Assembly (NCBI GenBank): GCA_018292915.2
Contig: JACVVK020000334.1
Coordinates: 269,001 to 333,000 of the forward strand
DNA from: Batillaria attramentaria
Lineage: Eukaryota; Mollusca; Gastropoda; Batillariidae
Direction: 5' to 3'
DNA: 64,000 bases
The first letter of the stretch is position 1. Every line of letters begins with the position of its first letter. Under the pieces are notes generated by a model. It saw only the letters and a list, made by a program, of their open reading frames with translations, searched no databases and was not told where the DNA came from. This document shows positions 20,548 through 31,819 of this stretch, one piece after another. The translations under genes and the position numbers were made by a program.

Positions 20548-23500
20548 GTTATGTCTGCTGCCCTACATGGTCCAACCCTTGTCGTGGGGTAGTGGCTTGT
20601 GTACCTCAATGACCCAGAGAACTATGCCAGCAGGAGCACATGCTCCTGGCAGGGTCACCCAAGCTGGACAGGTCGAAGGGTAGAGGTCAGACGAATGTGG
20701 ACCACCTCTCCAAGAGGCTAAACGGGTTTGCGTAGGGTTAACAGCCCTACCTGTAAAAAACACTAAGTTACTGAAGCATCGACAGCAACAAACCGAGACA
20801 TTCACCTGGGCGAGGAAGGGTCTCCATCCCGGAGACCTATGACGCATTGCAGTGAAAGCCGAAAGGAAGCTGCAAGGCCGACCCCCCTTCTAACACCCAG
20901 GACAACAACGAGAGTAGCCACATGGAACATCAGGACAATGTATGAAGTAGGAAGGACCATACAAGTAGCAAGAGAGATGAAGAACTACAAGATATGAGTA
21001 CTGGGACTGAGTGAGACAAGGTGGCTACAGACAGGACAGCTGAGATTTTCATCGGGAGAGCAATTGCTGTACTCTGGACACACAGAGGATGGAGCCCCCC
21101 ACACTGAGGGCGTGGCCCTGATGCTGGCACCGGAGGCACAGCGGGCACTCATCGGCTGGGAACCTGTCAACTCCCGCATCATCACAGCCAAATTCATCAC
21201 CAAGAAAAAAGACATCAAGCTGAACATCATCCAGTGCTACGCTCCCACCAATGATGCGGAAGAGGAGAAAAAAGATGACTTCTACCAACAACTGCAGACA
21301 GTGATAGATAGAGGAGGAGCCAAGGACATGACCATACTGATGGGAGACTTCAACGCCAAGATTGGATCAGACAACACAGGCTATGAGGACACCATGGGAA
21401 CACACGGACTGGGACAGATGAACGAAACTGGCGAGCGCTTTGCAGACTTTTGTGCCCTGAACCAGCTAGTGATAGGAGGCAGCATCTTCCCACACAAGCG
21501 CATCCACAAGGCCACATGGAGATCGCCGGACCATGTCACGGAGAACCAGATTGATCACATCTGCATCAGCCGGAAGTTCAGGAGATCGTGGCGGGATGTG
21601 CGCGTGATGAGGGGTGCCGATGTATCATCAGACCACCACCTTCTTGCAACAACATTGAGACTTCGGCTCAAGAGGCACACCAACGCCAACAACACACGGA
21701 CCAGGTACAACGTTGGACTTCTCAGGAACACAGACACACAAGCAGCATTCCGGATCAGCCTTTCCAACAGGTTCCAGCCACTGCAAGACCTGATAGAAGA
21801 CAGTGAAATGGACATCGAGACACAGTGGGAACACAGCAAGAAACTCTGGCACGACACATGCGAAGAGGTCCTTGGCAAGAGAAAGACCCAACATAAGGAA
21901 TGGATCTCTGCTGATACCATCCAGAAGCTGGAAGTTAGGAAAGGGAAGAAAACTGCACTGAACACGAGCCGAACAAGAAGAGCTAAGGCAAAGGCACAGG
22001 AAGAATACACAGCAGCTGACAGAGAAGTGAAGAGGAGCACCAGGAAGGACAAGAGGGACTACATCGACAACCTGGCCAGTCAAGCAGAGGAAGCAGCCCG
22101 ACAAGGGAATCTAAAAGACCTGTACCAGGTGACCAAGAAGCTCACGGGCAAATTTCAGCAGACAGACAAACCAGTGAAGGACAAGAACGGGCACCCACTG
22201 ACAACAACTGAGGAACAGCTGAAGCGATGGGCAGAACACTTCAGGGAGCTGTTAAATCGCCCCATCCCTGAAACACCACCAGACATCCCACCAGCTGAGA
22301 CAGAACTACCCATCAACTGCGACAAGCCCTCTAAGGCGGAGATCAGGAAAGCCATCATGACACTGAGAAATGGGAAAGCTGCAGGGCCGGACGAGATACC
22401 AGCAGAAGCCATTAAAGCAGACACAGAGACAGCCGTCAACATGCTGCACAGCCTGTTCAGCAAGATCTGGGAGAAGGAAGAGGTGCCAGCCCAGTGGAAA
22501 GAAGGGATCGTCATCAAGCTGCCAAAGAAAGGGGACCTCAGGGACTGCAGCAACTACCGAGGGATCATGCTCCTGTCAGTGCCAGGCAAGGTTCTCAACA
22601 GAATTCTACTGGAGAGGATGAGAGAGGCAGTCGACCCCATGCTCCGAGACCAGCAGGCAGGCTTTCGCAGGAACAGGTCCTGCGCTGACCAGATTGCCAG
22701 CCTACGCATCATTGTGGAGCAGTCACTGGAGTGGAACTCCCCCCTCTACATCAACTTCATAGACTATGAGAAGGCCTTCGACAGTGTAGACAGAGAGGCG
22801 CTGTGGAAGCTGCTAAGGCACTATGGAGTTCCCGGGAAGATCATCTCCCTGATCCAGTGCACCTACCAAGACATGAGCTGCAGGATTGCCCATGCCGGCC
22901 AGTTGTCAGAAAGCTTCGAGGTGAAGACCGGAGTCCGCCAGGGATGCCTGTTGTCCCCGTTTCTCTTCCTCCTGGTCATCGACTGGATCATGAAGACCAC
23001 TACAGCAGGCAGGAAAAACGGGATACAGTGGACACTCTGGACGCAGCTGGATGACCTCGACTTCGCGGACGACCTGGCGCTCCTGTCTCACAGCCACAGC
23101 CAGATGCAGGACAAGACTACGTGCCTGGAAGCCACATCAGCCGGAACAGGGCTCAAGATCAACAGGAAGAAAACCGAGCTGATGAAGATCAACACCACTG
23201 CCAACACACCAGTCACAGTCGGTGGAGAGCCCATCAGGGAGGTGGAGTCTTTTGTCTACCTGGGGAGTGTGGTTGATGGACAGGGAGGCACAGACCGAGA
23301 CGTCACAGCCAGAATCGGCAAGGCAAGGGCAGCAATGGTCATGCTGAAGAACGTCTGGGCATCCAAAGTTGTCAGCATAAGAACCAAACTTCGCATCTTC
23401 AACTCCAACGTGAAGTCAGTTCTGCTCTACGGATGCGAAACATGGAGGACAACGAAGACGATGCAGCAGAAGATCCAGACATTTCTCAACACCTGTCTGA

Positions 23501-23865
23501 GGCGCATCTTCAACATCCGATGGCCAGAGAAGATCCGGAATGAAGAGCTGTGGGAGCGAGCGGGGCAGGAACCAGTGGCCAAGCAGATCCTGCGGAGGAA
23601 GTGGGGCTGGATTGGACACACCCTCAGGAAGCCAGCATCCAGCACCACACGCCAAGCCCTGACATGGAACCCGCAGGGGAAAAGGAAGAGAGGCCGGCCT
23701 CGCAACAGCTGGAGGCGGGACACTGAGGCAGAGCTATGTAAGCAGGGGACCAACTGGACTGGAGTGGCAAGACTAGCCCAGAACAGAGTGCGATGGCGAA
23801 GGGTTGTCGATGGCCTATGCTCCACGTGGAGCCAAGGGCCTAAGTAAGTAAGTTATGTCTGCTGC
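20548..23865 (+). mobile_element. Full-length RTE-like LINE with target-site duplication
   Basis: GTTATGTCTGCTGC occurs at 20548-20561 and again at 23852-23865, flanking the element as a 14-bp duplication. The 3' end is a TAAG tandem (taagtaagtaag), as RTE-type elements use short-repeat tails. The element body is about 3.29 kb. A second, 5'-truncated copy with only about eight differences over 2.3 kb lies at 34300-36587. Confidence 0.85.
21064..23847 (+). CDS. RTE-like endonuclease-reverse transcriptase
   Basis: The 927-codon frame encodes an APE-type endonuclease (MGDFNAKIG, ENQIDHICIS, SSDHHLLAT) followed by reverse transcriptase with NGKAAGPDEIPAE, NYRGIMLLSV, FIDYEKAFDSVDR, GVRQGCLLSP and DFADDLALL. 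A Cys/His-poor C-terminal region rich in Arg/Trp ends ...STWSQGPK. The true protein probably begins upstream, since coding similarity in the same frame (ATWNIRTMYEVGR) lies before an in-frame TGA at 20995-20997. That one nonsense codon separates the first ~30 endonuclease residues from the rest, so this copy may be defective despite its intact RT. Confidence 0.85.
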   Translation: MLYSGHTEDGAPHTEGVALMLAPEAQRALIGWEPVNSRIITAKFITKKKDIKLNIIQCYAPTNDAEEEKKDDFYQQLQTVIDRGGAKDMTILMGDFNAKIGSDNTGYEDTMGTHGLGQMNETGERFADFCALNQLVIGGSIFPHKRIHKATWRSPDHVTENQIDHICISRKFRRSWRDVRVMRGADVSSDHHLLATTLRLRLKRHTNANNTRTRYNVGLLRNTDTQAAFRISLSNRFQPLQDLIEDSEMDIETQWEHSKKLWHDTCEEVLGKRKTQHKEWISADTIQKLEVRKGKKTALNTSRTRRAKAKAQEEYTAADREVKRSTRKDKRDYIDNLASQAEEAARQGNLKDLYQVTKKLTGKFQQTDKPVKDKNGHPLTTTEEQLKRWAEHFRELLNRPIPETPPDIPPAETELPINCDKPSKAEIRKAIMTLRNGKAAGPDEIPAEAIKADTETAVNMLHSLFSKIWEKEEVPAQWKEGIVIKLPKKGDLRDCSNYRGIMLLSVPGKVLNRILLERMREAVDPMLRDQQAGFRRNRSCADQIASLRIIVEQSLEWNSPLYINFIDYEKAFDSVDREALWKLLRHYGVPGKIISLIQCTYQDMSCRIAHAGQLSESFEVKTGVRQGCLLSPFLFLLVIDWIMKTTTAGRKNGIQWTLWTQLDDLDFADDLALLSHSHSQMQDKTTCLEATSAGTGLKINRKKTELMKINTTANTPVTVGGEPIREVESFVYLGSVVDGQGGTDRDVTARIGKARAAMVMLKNVWASKVVSIRTKLRIFNSNVKSVLLYGCETWRTTKTMQQKIQTFLNTCLRRIFNIRWPEKIRNEELWERAGQEPVAKQILRRKWGWIGHTLRKPASSTTRQALTWNPQGKRKRGRPRNSWRRDTEAELCKQGTNWTGVARLAQNRVRWRRVVDGLCSTWSQGPK

Positions 23866-23897
23866 GCGCGCGCGCACACAGACATACGCGCGCGCGC

Positions 23898-23930
<33 letters not shown>

Positions 23931-23935
23931 GACTT
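23866..23935. repeat. (CG)n, (CA)n and (ACGC)n microsatellite
   Basis: Alternating CG/CA runs follow directly on the target duplication of the RTE element. Confidence 0.7.
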
Positions 23936-24259
23936 GCGCGAGCCGCGTTTGTGCATGTGCTCCATTGAGACCTATGTGGTGTTCTCTCACTCTACTATGC
24001 TATTGAGTGAGAGTCAGTGGGAAAAACAAAGCTCACTACATCAATGAAACTCCCGCTTACAAATAGAGAACTTCCGAAAAGTGACGACACACCCCCACGT
24101 CAATCAAACATGACGTCGGCAAACTGACGCTGATACAGTTTTGCGTCAGTGCGCGTGTGCCTTTTCTGCGATGTTTGTGAGGCGTGTGGCTTGTGTAAAG
24201 GAAATGTGCTTCGAGTACAAATTTTCGAGTCAACTGACGACAACGGCTGCAGTGAATTT

Positions 24260-25190
24260 TTCTAATTTTTTTGTATATTTTTTATGGCACCCCAGGCTCA
24301 TTATCTATGTATAGTAGGAGCGATTTTGAGATCTAAAGTGTGTTCACCAGCACTTTCATCAGGTACGGCTTACGCCAAAAGTATAAAAGCGACAACCTCA
24401 AAAATTCACTCAGTTAAGAGTCCGTATTCATGCTATCTATGTCCCAAAAGTGGAGTGGTTTAGGTAAATATTACGCCTTTAAACGCCAGAAAGCCACTTT
24501 TTTTGAAAAGGGCGATAACTCGCAAATCATGTGTGCAATCGTACCTGGATCGGGCCTTCTATTCAACAATCTTGATTCATTTAGAAACCCCAAATTTGAA
24601 ATCGATCGGTTCAGTATTTTCGGAGAAATAGGCATCTGAACTGGGTTCACATGCAATGTCAACTCAGGCTCGGTTTACATGAAAACTATAAGAGCGACCA
24701 TTTTCTAGTAGTGACTCTGTTCAGAGTCCGTATTCAAGCTATCTACTGCCAAAAAATTGAGTGATTTAAATAAATATTACGCCTGTACACGAAAGACAAC
24801 CAACTTGTCTCAAAAGGGCGATAACTCCCAAATCACTTAAGCAATCATCACACGCTTGAATCGTCTAATGTAACATTTTGATAAATTTGGATACCCCAAA
24901 TTTGAAGCCATTCGGTTAAGTATCTTCGAAGAAACGGGCCCGGACACAATTCACACACACACACATCCATACAGACGGCACTCAGTGAGGAGAAGAAGCG
25001 CGTTCGGAACAGCATACATGCCAGCATCGATGACGCAGGTTTTCTTACGTCATTGTCAGAGTTACACTTGCATAATCGTCTCTGCGGGAGATCGGCAGTG
25101 ACGTGCGTTTGTACCACAGATGCTTGCCTATGAACGTGGAAATTTTAGCCCGTCCTATTATGTTGTTTCCATTACTATGGAAACAACATA
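24260..25190. repeat. Unclassified interspersed repeat ending in a GTTGTTTCC palindrome
   Basis: Two internally related blocks (near 24440 and 24750) share 'aaaagggcgataactc.caaatca'. The element then runs through (AC)n and a 'tgacgcaggttttcttacgtca' segment (in two parts), and ends in a palindrome TTATGTTGTTTCCAT / ATGGAAACAACATAA near 25157-25190. A related repeat lies at 51190-51985. No coding region is credible. Confidence 0.5.
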
Positions 25191-25209
25191 AAAAGTATGC
25201 TAGTCACAA

Positions 25210-25916
25210 CGCAGCAAACCCACCAGCGCCATCTGTCCCCATTAAAGCTTCATTTGAACGTCCAACCAGTTGAGCAAGTTACAGACCGTCGGTTCTTGTG
25301 TTATTGTTGACGATCAGTTGAAATGGGAGGCCCAGATAAATGCCTTGTGCAAAACTCTCTCGAAAAAACGTATATTTACTTTCTCAGCTAAGGCATATAA
25401 CTGATATCCATAGCCGAAAGCTGTTTTTTTAACGCACACATAACCCCTCTTTTTAATTATGCCTCCACTGTATTGAGTTATTCAAAACAAACCTTTCCTT
25501 CGCTGGAGCATTGCAATGGAATCCGCTCCCTTCATACCTTAAACAAAATGTATCTAGTTCTACGTGTAAGCGTACGCTAAAACAGTACCTGACATACATT
25601 ACGCGGCAACCTGTCATTTTAACTTTCCGTACCATTTCATTATTGATTTCATTATTGTATTTGCAAAGGTCGCACGTGTGTGTGAATGCGTTTGGACCTG
25701 ATGGACAATTTTCTCTATGGCTTTGTTTCTTGTAGTTTAGTGCATTTTTCTGTCTTGAATTTATTTATTTATTTTATTTTTTAAGCTTTATTATTACTTT
25801 TTTCTCAGCAGATAGTCTCTGTAGCATTAGCAACGGCAAGTTTGTAAACTGGCGAATTTCTGTCAAAACTTTTACCGTTGATAAATAATGTTTCATCGTC
25901 ATCATCATCATCATCT
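25210..25916 (+). pseudogene. L2-like LINE 3' end
   Basis: The plus strand has the C-terminal RT-associated region (HNA.ITPLFNYAST and QWNPLPSYLKQN...SSTCKRTLKQYL) in broken frames. The 3' UTR has a CAACGG...CCGTTG stem (25831-25880), an A-rich stretch and a (TCA)n tail. Confidence 0.65.
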
Positions 25917-26058
25917 CAGTGACACATGAGTTACAAGCATTGTCAATCGTTGGCGATCATCATTGGTAAATTAGTCCTGTAGTGTCGGCATCGCTGCTGA
26001 TTCTCTGTTGCTGTTGTTGTTCACAGTGTGTGCTATGTCATGGCCGATATGGTCAGTG

Positions 26059-26480
26059 TTATTTATTTTCATCACGCGGGACATGAACTATCACCAGCTG
26101 GGTGCTGCAGCGGGATATCAAGAACACTCTCTCGGTCGCCTCCCGAACAGTGTCCCCGTCATCATCATCAGCCCTGCCCGGCAACCACACCACGATAGGA
26201 CGTTCTAAGCCGTCTACACTTCCCCATGATGCCACCGTTACTCTGTCACTGTCAGCCAGCGCCACGTCACACAAGTCTCTCTCGCATCCAATAACTCCCA
26301 CCGGGAGGCCGGCAGAGCGAAGGCCGCGCACCACACCACTGGCTTGTGACGTCACCTGACCTCTGACGTCTCTCGTCTCCTCACGAAGCTCTATACTAGG
26401 CGTCATCACGAGGACGTCACGGTACTGGAGACGCGGGGGACTGGTGGTTGTGCCGACACTGGTGGGGTTAATGTTGGCAC
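26059..26480 (-). CDS. Copy B exon 5: helicase motifs V and VI, C-terminus
   Basis: The exon follows an acceptor (gacggCAG at 26481-26483) with the first two bases completing a Gly codon. It encodes YRDVLVMTPS, GLPVGVIG, SVDGLERPIVVWLPG and LISRCSTQLVIV, and ends VHVPRDENK with TAA. It shows the ancestral single form of the motif VI segment that is tandemly amplified in copy C. Confidence 0.75.
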
Positions 26481-26962
26481 CTGCCGTCAGACAACAAGAC
26501 ATAAACCACGTGCTGATCACGTGACTGATATGCACGTGCATGACTCGTATCAACCTTACTCACTGTGCACGGTCAGAAGACGGAATGATGTTGTGGGTCC
26601 ACGTATGATGAACATGTACAGTGAGTAATGAAGATTTCTTATTTTATTCAGAGGAAAGGGGGGGGGGGGGGGGGCTTGTTTACTTGGTTGGTTGTCTTGT
26701 CTACTCTTTGGGCGAGAAAGGGATGGAAGGGTTAAACTTGATAAGGGGAGCGAAGCTGTTTTATATTTTAATTATTAAATGTTTGGGTATAAATAGTAAT
26801 GCCAAGCTCTGTTGTTGTTGTTGTTGTTGAGGCGAACATATACCCGACATGTTCGACTGTCCGCACGTAGATTTCAATGTTAGATTGCTGTCGCTGTTGT
26901 TTTTGTCGTTGATGATGATGATAATGATGATACATGAAAGGACACGCACAACACACACATAC

Positions 26963-27372
26963 CCGTCACACCCACATGGAGGTCCTCCGTCAACACTCGC
27001 GCCACTATCGCTCCACAACTCCAGCACTCCACGGGCCATCGTCCGGTGTGGTCCCCGCCTTCATGACGAAAGCAGATGACCCGGGGCCCGTCACTGGGGG
27101 AAGGCGTGCCGCTGTCACTGTAGTTGTGGATGTTATTAAGCATGCTGACTCCCCTCGCCACTTGTCTAACAACAGCCGGACATGATCTTAGGGGCACCGT
27201 GAGCGGCTCGGCCTGTAGTTCTGTAGGGATGTCGGTGTTGAACACAGTAGCGGCCCAGAGAGAGAGGCGCGGTCCACAGGCTGCCAGCAGTTCTCTCACC
27301 AGTCTCTGTGTGCGCGGGCCGATATCACTGTTACAGAGAATGGAGAGGGAGCCATGACACTTGTATGGAACA
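26963..27372 (-). CDS. Copy B exon 4: helicase middle region
   Basis: This 410-bp exon is identical in length to copy C exon 4. It contains TQRLVRELLAACGPRLSLWAA and the SF1 motif IV-like TVPLRSCPAVVRQV, and ends at a GTATGT donor. Its acceptor (acgacAG) lies next to the Rex1-like insertion, so the upstream intron sequence has been replaced. Confidence 0.7.
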
Positions 27373-27380
27373 CTGTCGTC

Positions 27381-28201
27381 ACAGTGATCAGTGATCTCAC
27401 CATTTATCTTCACCCTGTATACCAATGACTGCCAGCATGGAGGTGACAAATCACACGTCATCAAATTTTCTGATGACACAGTATTGATTGATCTTTCAGA
27501 TTCACCTTCATCTTTTGAAGAGGAGGTGACAGCATTTGTAAGCTGGTGTTCAGATAATTACCTGCAGATGAATGTGACCAAAACTAAAGAAATGGTTTGT
27601 TGATTTTAAGAGAAACCAGTCTGATATACCTCCGCTGACAATAAATGGTGAAACCGTTGAAAGAGTGAGTAAATACAAGTACCTGGGCACTGTTGTAGAC
27701 GAGAAGTTGAACTTTCATGACCATGTTGAATGTGTGTATACCAAGTGCAGGCAGAGGATGTATATGTTATATCAGTTACGTGCCCATCTCGTCAGTTCCC
27801 GTGTTCTAGAAACATGTTACAAAGCTTTTATAGAGTCAGTTTTTACTTTTTCATTTGTTTACTGGTTTGGTTGTCTGGGAGTGACAGAGAAAAACAGATT
27901 GAATGGCATTGTGAATGTGTGTAGTAAGATTGTAGGAACAAAACAGCAAACTCTCACTGACCTCTTCACAGCAAGAGCCGCGGGCAAGGGCACCAACATT
28001 CGAAACGACAATACCCACATTTTAAATACATTCTTTGAAACCCTTCCTTCAGGTAGACGACTGCGCTCACCGAAGTGCCGCACAAAAAGATATCAGCTTA
28101 GTTTTATACCGTCAACTGTCAGCATCCTCAATTCTAATTCTAAATACAAAATCCAAGGGTGCCATGCCTGCGGCCGTCAGCTGATCAGGTTGGTGCCAGG
28201 T

Positions 28202-28257
<56 letters not shown>

Positions 28258-28404
28258 AAAGCTGTGATGGCATAGCAATGATGTGATATTTAGGAATATT
28301 TTAAGGGGTATATTTATTTGTTTGAATGATTTTAATGTACTATCTTATGTTTTAATGATCCCCACACCATAATTTCCCCCTAAGGGGATAATGAAGATAT
28401 ATTG
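27381..28404 (+). mobile_element. 5'-truncated Rex1-like LINE fragment in intron 3 of copy B
   Basis: Plus-strand frames encode SPFIFTLYTNDC, VIKFSDDTVLIDL, WCSDNYLQMNVTKTKE and, after a frameshift near 27600, YKYLGTVVDEKLNFHDHV to the typical LPSGRRLRSPKCRT C-terminus. A (GT)n run and a 3' tail with ATTGTATTGC follow. The matching site in copy C (57429-57436) is empty, so the insertion postdates the duplication. Confidence 0.75.
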
Positions 28405-28861
28405 TATTGCATTGTCTGCTGTATGTGTGGAACTGTACATTATTGTTATGTACATCACCAGCAGTAGACAGCACTTCCCAAATAACACGTACGAGTAACA
28501 AGCATTACGAGAGGAGAGATAAATCATGTTGTGTTTACAACGCCGATTGTGTCCCATGTCTAGTGTTGATGGGAAACAGTTGTCTGGTCAGTCGATCACT
28601 GAAAGGAGCCAATCATCGATACTCGCTTCATTTCACAGGGAAAATACAAATCATGACGTCAGTGATCACTTGTCACGACTGATGTAGATAGCATCACGTA
28701 TGGGTACACGATATGGTGTTTTGACTCTACAGAAAACACCATAATTATTGTGCCTCCATGGAAGACATTGTAAGAGACGTGAAAACATAAAGAGCTGATT
28801 ACCAGAATAACGTAACCACTATTGTAATACTTGAGTTGCGGCTCGGATCAGCATGGAGATA

Positions 28862-29068
28862 CAGTACTCCTCGCTTAAGGTGACCCCCCCCCACGGGACC
28901 AAAAAAATTCTTGATCTTATCCGAGGGGCACCCTAAACAGTCCTCTGATAAGATCAACTACCAGTAAAAAACTTGATCTTATCCGAGGAGCTCAATATTT
29001 GGCGATTTTGTCATTTTTTTCACATTTTAGACCGAAAGACTTTCCGCCAAAATATGTAATTCTACACA

Positions 29069-29101
<33 letters not shown>

Positions 29102-29325
29102 GTAAGCAGAAACGAACGCAAATGCATATACCCCCCCTCCCCTTTTTTTTCCGAGCCCTGTGGATCCCCCCCCCCCCCCCCCCGGCGCTGATGCCAAGCC
29201 CCCTCCAAACATCTTGCCCCTGTTACATGGTTGAGGGATGGTTGCATTGATGTTTCGTGAACTGCAAAAGTACTTCAACTTGCCTTCCGACTAAGCCTAG
29301 AATTTAACCAGGTCTCTCGCTCCCC

Positions 29326-29362
<37 letters not shown>

Positions 29363-29900
29363 TCTAACAACATAAGTATCACCACCACCATCATATCACC
29401 ACATTGCTCCCTGCATTGCAGCTCTTATCTCTTTCACAAAGATTGTACCAATTTCTAGATCTAAAAGGACCCTGAACGAAATAAGAAATCTTCAGTTTGT
29501 AAGTATACTCATCTGCGGTAAACTATCATTATCGTCAGTTCATCAAAAACAAGCCCCTCCCCCCTTCCAGTTTCCATTTTCAGTCTTTGGGTATCATCTC
29601 ATGGAATAAAAATGAAATAAAAATTCGTCTGTTTCGTCTTCACCTCGCAGTGCAAATCCGGGTGTTCAGTGTTTCCAAGGGAAGCCACTCTCATCACATG
29701 GATTTCATCTTAACCGGTAGTCTTTTTCATTTGGGAACCAAAACGAGGGTGACGTAATCCGAGGTTTTCCCTTATCCGAGGTGACGCTAAGCGAGGAATT
29801 CTAAATGGTACAAAGAAGGCTTTTGGCCGGGACCAACAACCTGATTGATCTTATCCGAGTTGTGACCTTAAACGGTAGTGACGTTAAACGAGGACTACTG
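28862..29900. mobile_element. Tigger/pogo-like TIR element (1039 bp) in intron 3 of copy B
   Basis: The left end is CAGTACTCCTCGCTTAA and the right end is its imperfect inverse (TTAAACGAGGACTACTG). TA is duplicated on both sides (28860-28861 and 29901-29902). Copy C has the unoccupied TA at 57876-57877. Several internal CTTATCCGAG repeats recall pogo/Tigger termini. There is no transposase frame, so it is non-autonomous. It contains (AC)n, (CG)n and poly-C runs. Confidence 0.8.
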
Positions 29901-30008
29901 TAATAGGGAAAATACAGTAAGGCAGAGAACCAGCTTGTGTGCGTCTCCAAGGTTGAACAACAGTTGTCGTTCTTTACACGCCAAACTAGATGATCACAGG
30001 ATGGAGGG

Positions 30009-30162
30009 ATGGGGGTGTTTGGGAGTTTAACGTCCTTTTCCACCACGTATGGCTGATATCACAGGCGGTCCAACGACAAAAAGGCCGCACAGCCGGGATT
30101 GGAACTCACGACCCGAGCATGTCAAGTCCCACGCTCTACCATTTGGCTATCCCGGCTCGCCA
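30009..30162 (-). repeat. tRNA-derived SINE in intron 3 of copy B
   Basis: The minus strand has a tRNA-like head with B-box (gagttccaatcccg), the GATATCA body and the AAAGGACGTTAAACTCCC end. The same SINE sits at the same position in copy C (57987-58139), so it predates the duplication. Confidence 0.75.
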
Positions 30163-31141
30163 AGACTATCAAGTCAAGTCAAAGTCAAGTCAAAGTGTTG
30201 GGGGGGGGGGGGGCATGAAACGAGACAATGAACATAGAAATCCAGCTCACCACACCGGCCAACATGCATCATGATCGCTCGCACACAAGTTTTACAGGAC
30301 AAGTGTAAAAGAGAATGTGAAATTAGCAATAACATTTATCCGGAGACTGTCACCAAGTTTTGTTGAGAAAGCAGCACGTGCTGCAGGAACAGACTCACAC
30401 CGGTGACGCGGCTATCCCAATTCTGACCGGCTTGCGGCGTTGAGCGCTAGCGTTGCTTGGCCGCACGCGACTTCTCTCAGAAAATCATCTGCGCTGTACA
30501 CGTGAAAGCTTGTCTCGACCTGAGGTTGGCCTGTCTTGTCGCAAAAGGTCTCTGTTCAACTCGTAAGTGGTTTTTGTGGTGCTACTTGCGCGTACACTCA
30601 CGTTGGAAACAATTTAGTCTCGTTTTCTGTAGAAAATTCACTTTCATTCGCGATAATATAAAACTACAGAAAGGAAAGTCAAGTTTATGAAAACGTCCTA
30701 GTTTTATAATATGTCTTGCGGCCATACCTAGAAAATTATTGCAATTTCTGGCTTACATCGCGCGCAGTTCGAGAAAGAAAATTGGTAGTGAACATTTTGT
30801 GGTTATGAACCGGCACTCGCCCCGGCTAAGAACCAACCTCTATTTGGTTTGTGCGTGGCTAAGAACCGACCAGCTTCTCCTTTCTTTCTCCTATGCGAAT
30901 ATTATGATTTAGGGGGTTTTAGGTGTCCCATTTCAGATGAAACTGTCAGGGAACGTAGTGGATAATAACCCACCAGTGTTATTTTCAAAAACTATTTCCC
31001 TACCCTTCCAATTTCAACCCCCTCCCCCCCCCCCCCCCCCTTCCTCCTTTTTTCCACAACCATATCTCCTCGCTTCACAATTAAGATAAAAGAAACAAAG
31101 ACAACCATATTTACTGAACTACTTATTTTCTTTCCACAGAA

Positions 31142-31576
31142 ATGACCACACCACAGACATCATCCTCATCTATCAATATCAATTATCCATCTTCACTCTT
31201 CTCATCATCATCACCTGAAAATATTTCAACCTACACAACACCGGAACACACCCCAGCTTACACCGCAACACACACCCCAGCCCACACTACAGACACAAAC
31301 ACAGAACACTCAACAAACACCATAACACACACCATGACACACACCACAGATACAAACACAGAACACGCAACACAAACCACGACACAATACACAATCACTT
31401 CAGAGGAATTGGAAATCATTAACAGAGAATTCGACAAACCCATGGACACATACACAAGAGACACTGACACAGCACTGCAACACTTCTACATTGCACACCA
31501 ACTAAACCAACTCATCACTGACATCCACTCACACAACACCACCGCCAACAACATACTTCCAGCGACACTCACATAA
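31142..31576 (+). CDS. Thr/His-rich ORF inside the 3-kb TIR transposon
   Basis: The 144-codon frame starts two bases after a strong splice acceptor (ttttctttccacAG, ending 31139). A GTAAGT donor lies at 30563, so an upstream non-coding exon is plausible. The first half has repeats of HT.HTTDTNTEH type, and the second half (EELEIINREFDKPMDTYTRD..ALQHFYIAHQLNQL) looks like a folded helical segment. After the TAA, similar sequence continues in another frame (31620-31823, MQNLLTDINLRIKSALIHRIM), suggesting a frameshift in a longer gene. No family was recognised. Confidence 0.45.
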   Translation: MTTPQTSSSSININYPSSLFSSSSPENISTYTTPEHTPAYTATHTPAHTTDTNTEHSTNTITHTMTHTTDTNTEHATQTTTQYTITSEELEIINREFDKPMDTYTRDTDTALQHFYIAHQLNQLITDIHSHNTTANNILPATLT

Positions 31577-31819
31577 TTATGCACCACATCTCACACTACC
31601 AGGCGCAACACACTTCTTTATGCAAAACTTACTTACAGACATCAACCTTAGAATCAAAAGTGCACTCATACACCGCATAATGGACCTTCAATCATACCAC
31701 AACAATCAAGTCTACTCCCTACTGAACACAACAACACTTACAGACAACATAATGAACATAATGGACAGATTGAAACACATGATCACACGTACAGGAACAG
31801 ACACCACATATGACAATAC

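Noticed and set aside
22155..22553. Antisense frames across both RTE elements (for example 132 and 165 codons)
   Set aside because: They recur identically in both copies only because the sense RT sequence is conserved.
24430..24639. Short frame in the unclassified repeat
   Set aside because: No conservation in the sister repeat block and no domain.
29027..29278. Gly-rich frame in the Tigger-like element
   Set aside because: Produced by poly-C and (CG)n low complexity, with no transposase motif.
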